From Leptasterias polaris (Eukaryota; Echinodermata; Asteroidea; Forcipulatida; Asteriidae), in assembly GCA_037783415.1 (NCBI GenBank), contig JAZGTN010000035.1, positions 4,588,001 to 4,652,000 on the forward strand: a stretch of 64,000 nucleotides of DNA. Direction: 5' to 3'. The notes under the pieces were generated by a model. It was not told the DNA's origin. It worked only from the letters and a program-made list of their open reading frames with translations, and made no database searches. This document shows positions 63,505 to 64,000 of the stretch, one piece after another. The stretch's first letter is position 1, and every line of letters starts with the position of its first letter. A program made the position numbers and the translations under genes.

Positions 63505-64000
63505 CTGTTTGAGCGAGAAAGTAACAAATGCAATTAGTACAGAGCTTAACCACTCATCGAAGCATTAGAAGTCAGGAAACTATGCTGATGTATATTTGGC
63601 GTTTGACTTTTTCAAACGTAGTCCAAACACACCAGCGTTTCATTATGTGCTTTAACAAGTTCCAGTAGTTAGACACTGATTACAACGGGAGGTAAGAAGC
63701 TTCCTAAGTCAATTCAAGCCAAAGTCTCAAAGAAAGAAGCCATTATGGAACTGTTTGTGTAGAGTGTTCATTCCACTGACTACTTGTTTACAGGAGGAGA
63801 GACCCACAGGCTTTAAAATAGCCACTTTCAAAACTATTGTATAAGTATGTGTGAACTTGGGTGGAGATTTGTTCATTCTTGATAGCCTTGGGCAAGTTTT
63901 GTGCAAGTGTGAAAGGGGTCTCGGTTGGTTTCCAGTCCGTGTCTAGTCTAATGAAGTCCAATCCATCGTACATTCTCCATAACATGTTCAGCTTGTCACC
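63505..64000. other. ZSWIM intronic sequence to the window edge
   Basis: No further ZSWIM exon recognised. A 65-codon minus-strand frame at 63788-63985 has no family similarity I can see and no clear splice pair. Confidence 0.5.

Noticed and set aside
63788..63985. 65-codon minus-strand ORF at the right edge as a ZSWIM exon
   Set aside because: No phrase typical of the family and no clear acceptor-donor pair in phase with the exon at 63325-63504.

Overview
This is a eukaryotic window of about 36-38% GC by eye, with short exons, GT-AG introns and a heavy load of tRNA-derived SINEs and short inverted-repeat DNA elements. The protein sequences look like those of an invertebrate deuterostome. 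An echinoderm such as a sea star is my best inference, but nothing in the window proves the species. I rebuilt four protein genes by joining exons with canonical splice sites and matching reading phase. From left to right they are a PET100-like cytochrome c oxidase assembly factor (+, 1901-3498, complete), an EPS15/EPS15L1-type endocytic scaffold (-, 46163-8308, complete, 21 coding exons, 1162 codons plus stop), a membrane-anchored Mu/Pi-like glutathione S-transferase (+, 46393-49791, complete, 5 exons, 279 codons), and the C-terminal part of a ZSWIM4/5/6-type gene (-, 63504-57274, six exons, 5' part beyond the right edge).

Layout: 1-1900 is repeat-rich upstream sequence with a foldback MITE. 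PET100 follows, and part of its 3'UTR is repeat-derived. 3499-8307 is intergenic sequence and 3' UTR with a 0.6-kb dimeric tandem array. 8308-46163 is EPS15, whose introns carry most of the repeats. EPS15 and the GST are head to head, with 229 bp between their start codons, so they probably share a bidirectional promoter. 49792-57273 is intergenic and probable 3'UTR sequence with nested SINEs. 57274-64000 is the ZSWIM gene.

The genes do not form a pathway: respiratory-chain assembly, clathrin-mediated endocytosis, detoxification and a cullin-RING-type SWIM protein simply sit side by side. The most interesting signals are a 27-bp coding minisatellite that expands the AP-2-binding DPF array of EPS15, an EPS15 C-terminus without ubiquitin-interacting motifs, a candidate alternative EPS15 first exon at 38 kb, a partly duplicated coiled-coil exon that has decayed next to the functional copy, a perfect 106-bp-arm hairpin in EPS15 intron 1, two elements with 9-bp target duplications and TAGAC termini, and several nested insertions whose pre-insertion sequence can be read from other copies in the same window. 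I did not see a defence system, CRISPR array, operon or other prokaryote-type system.
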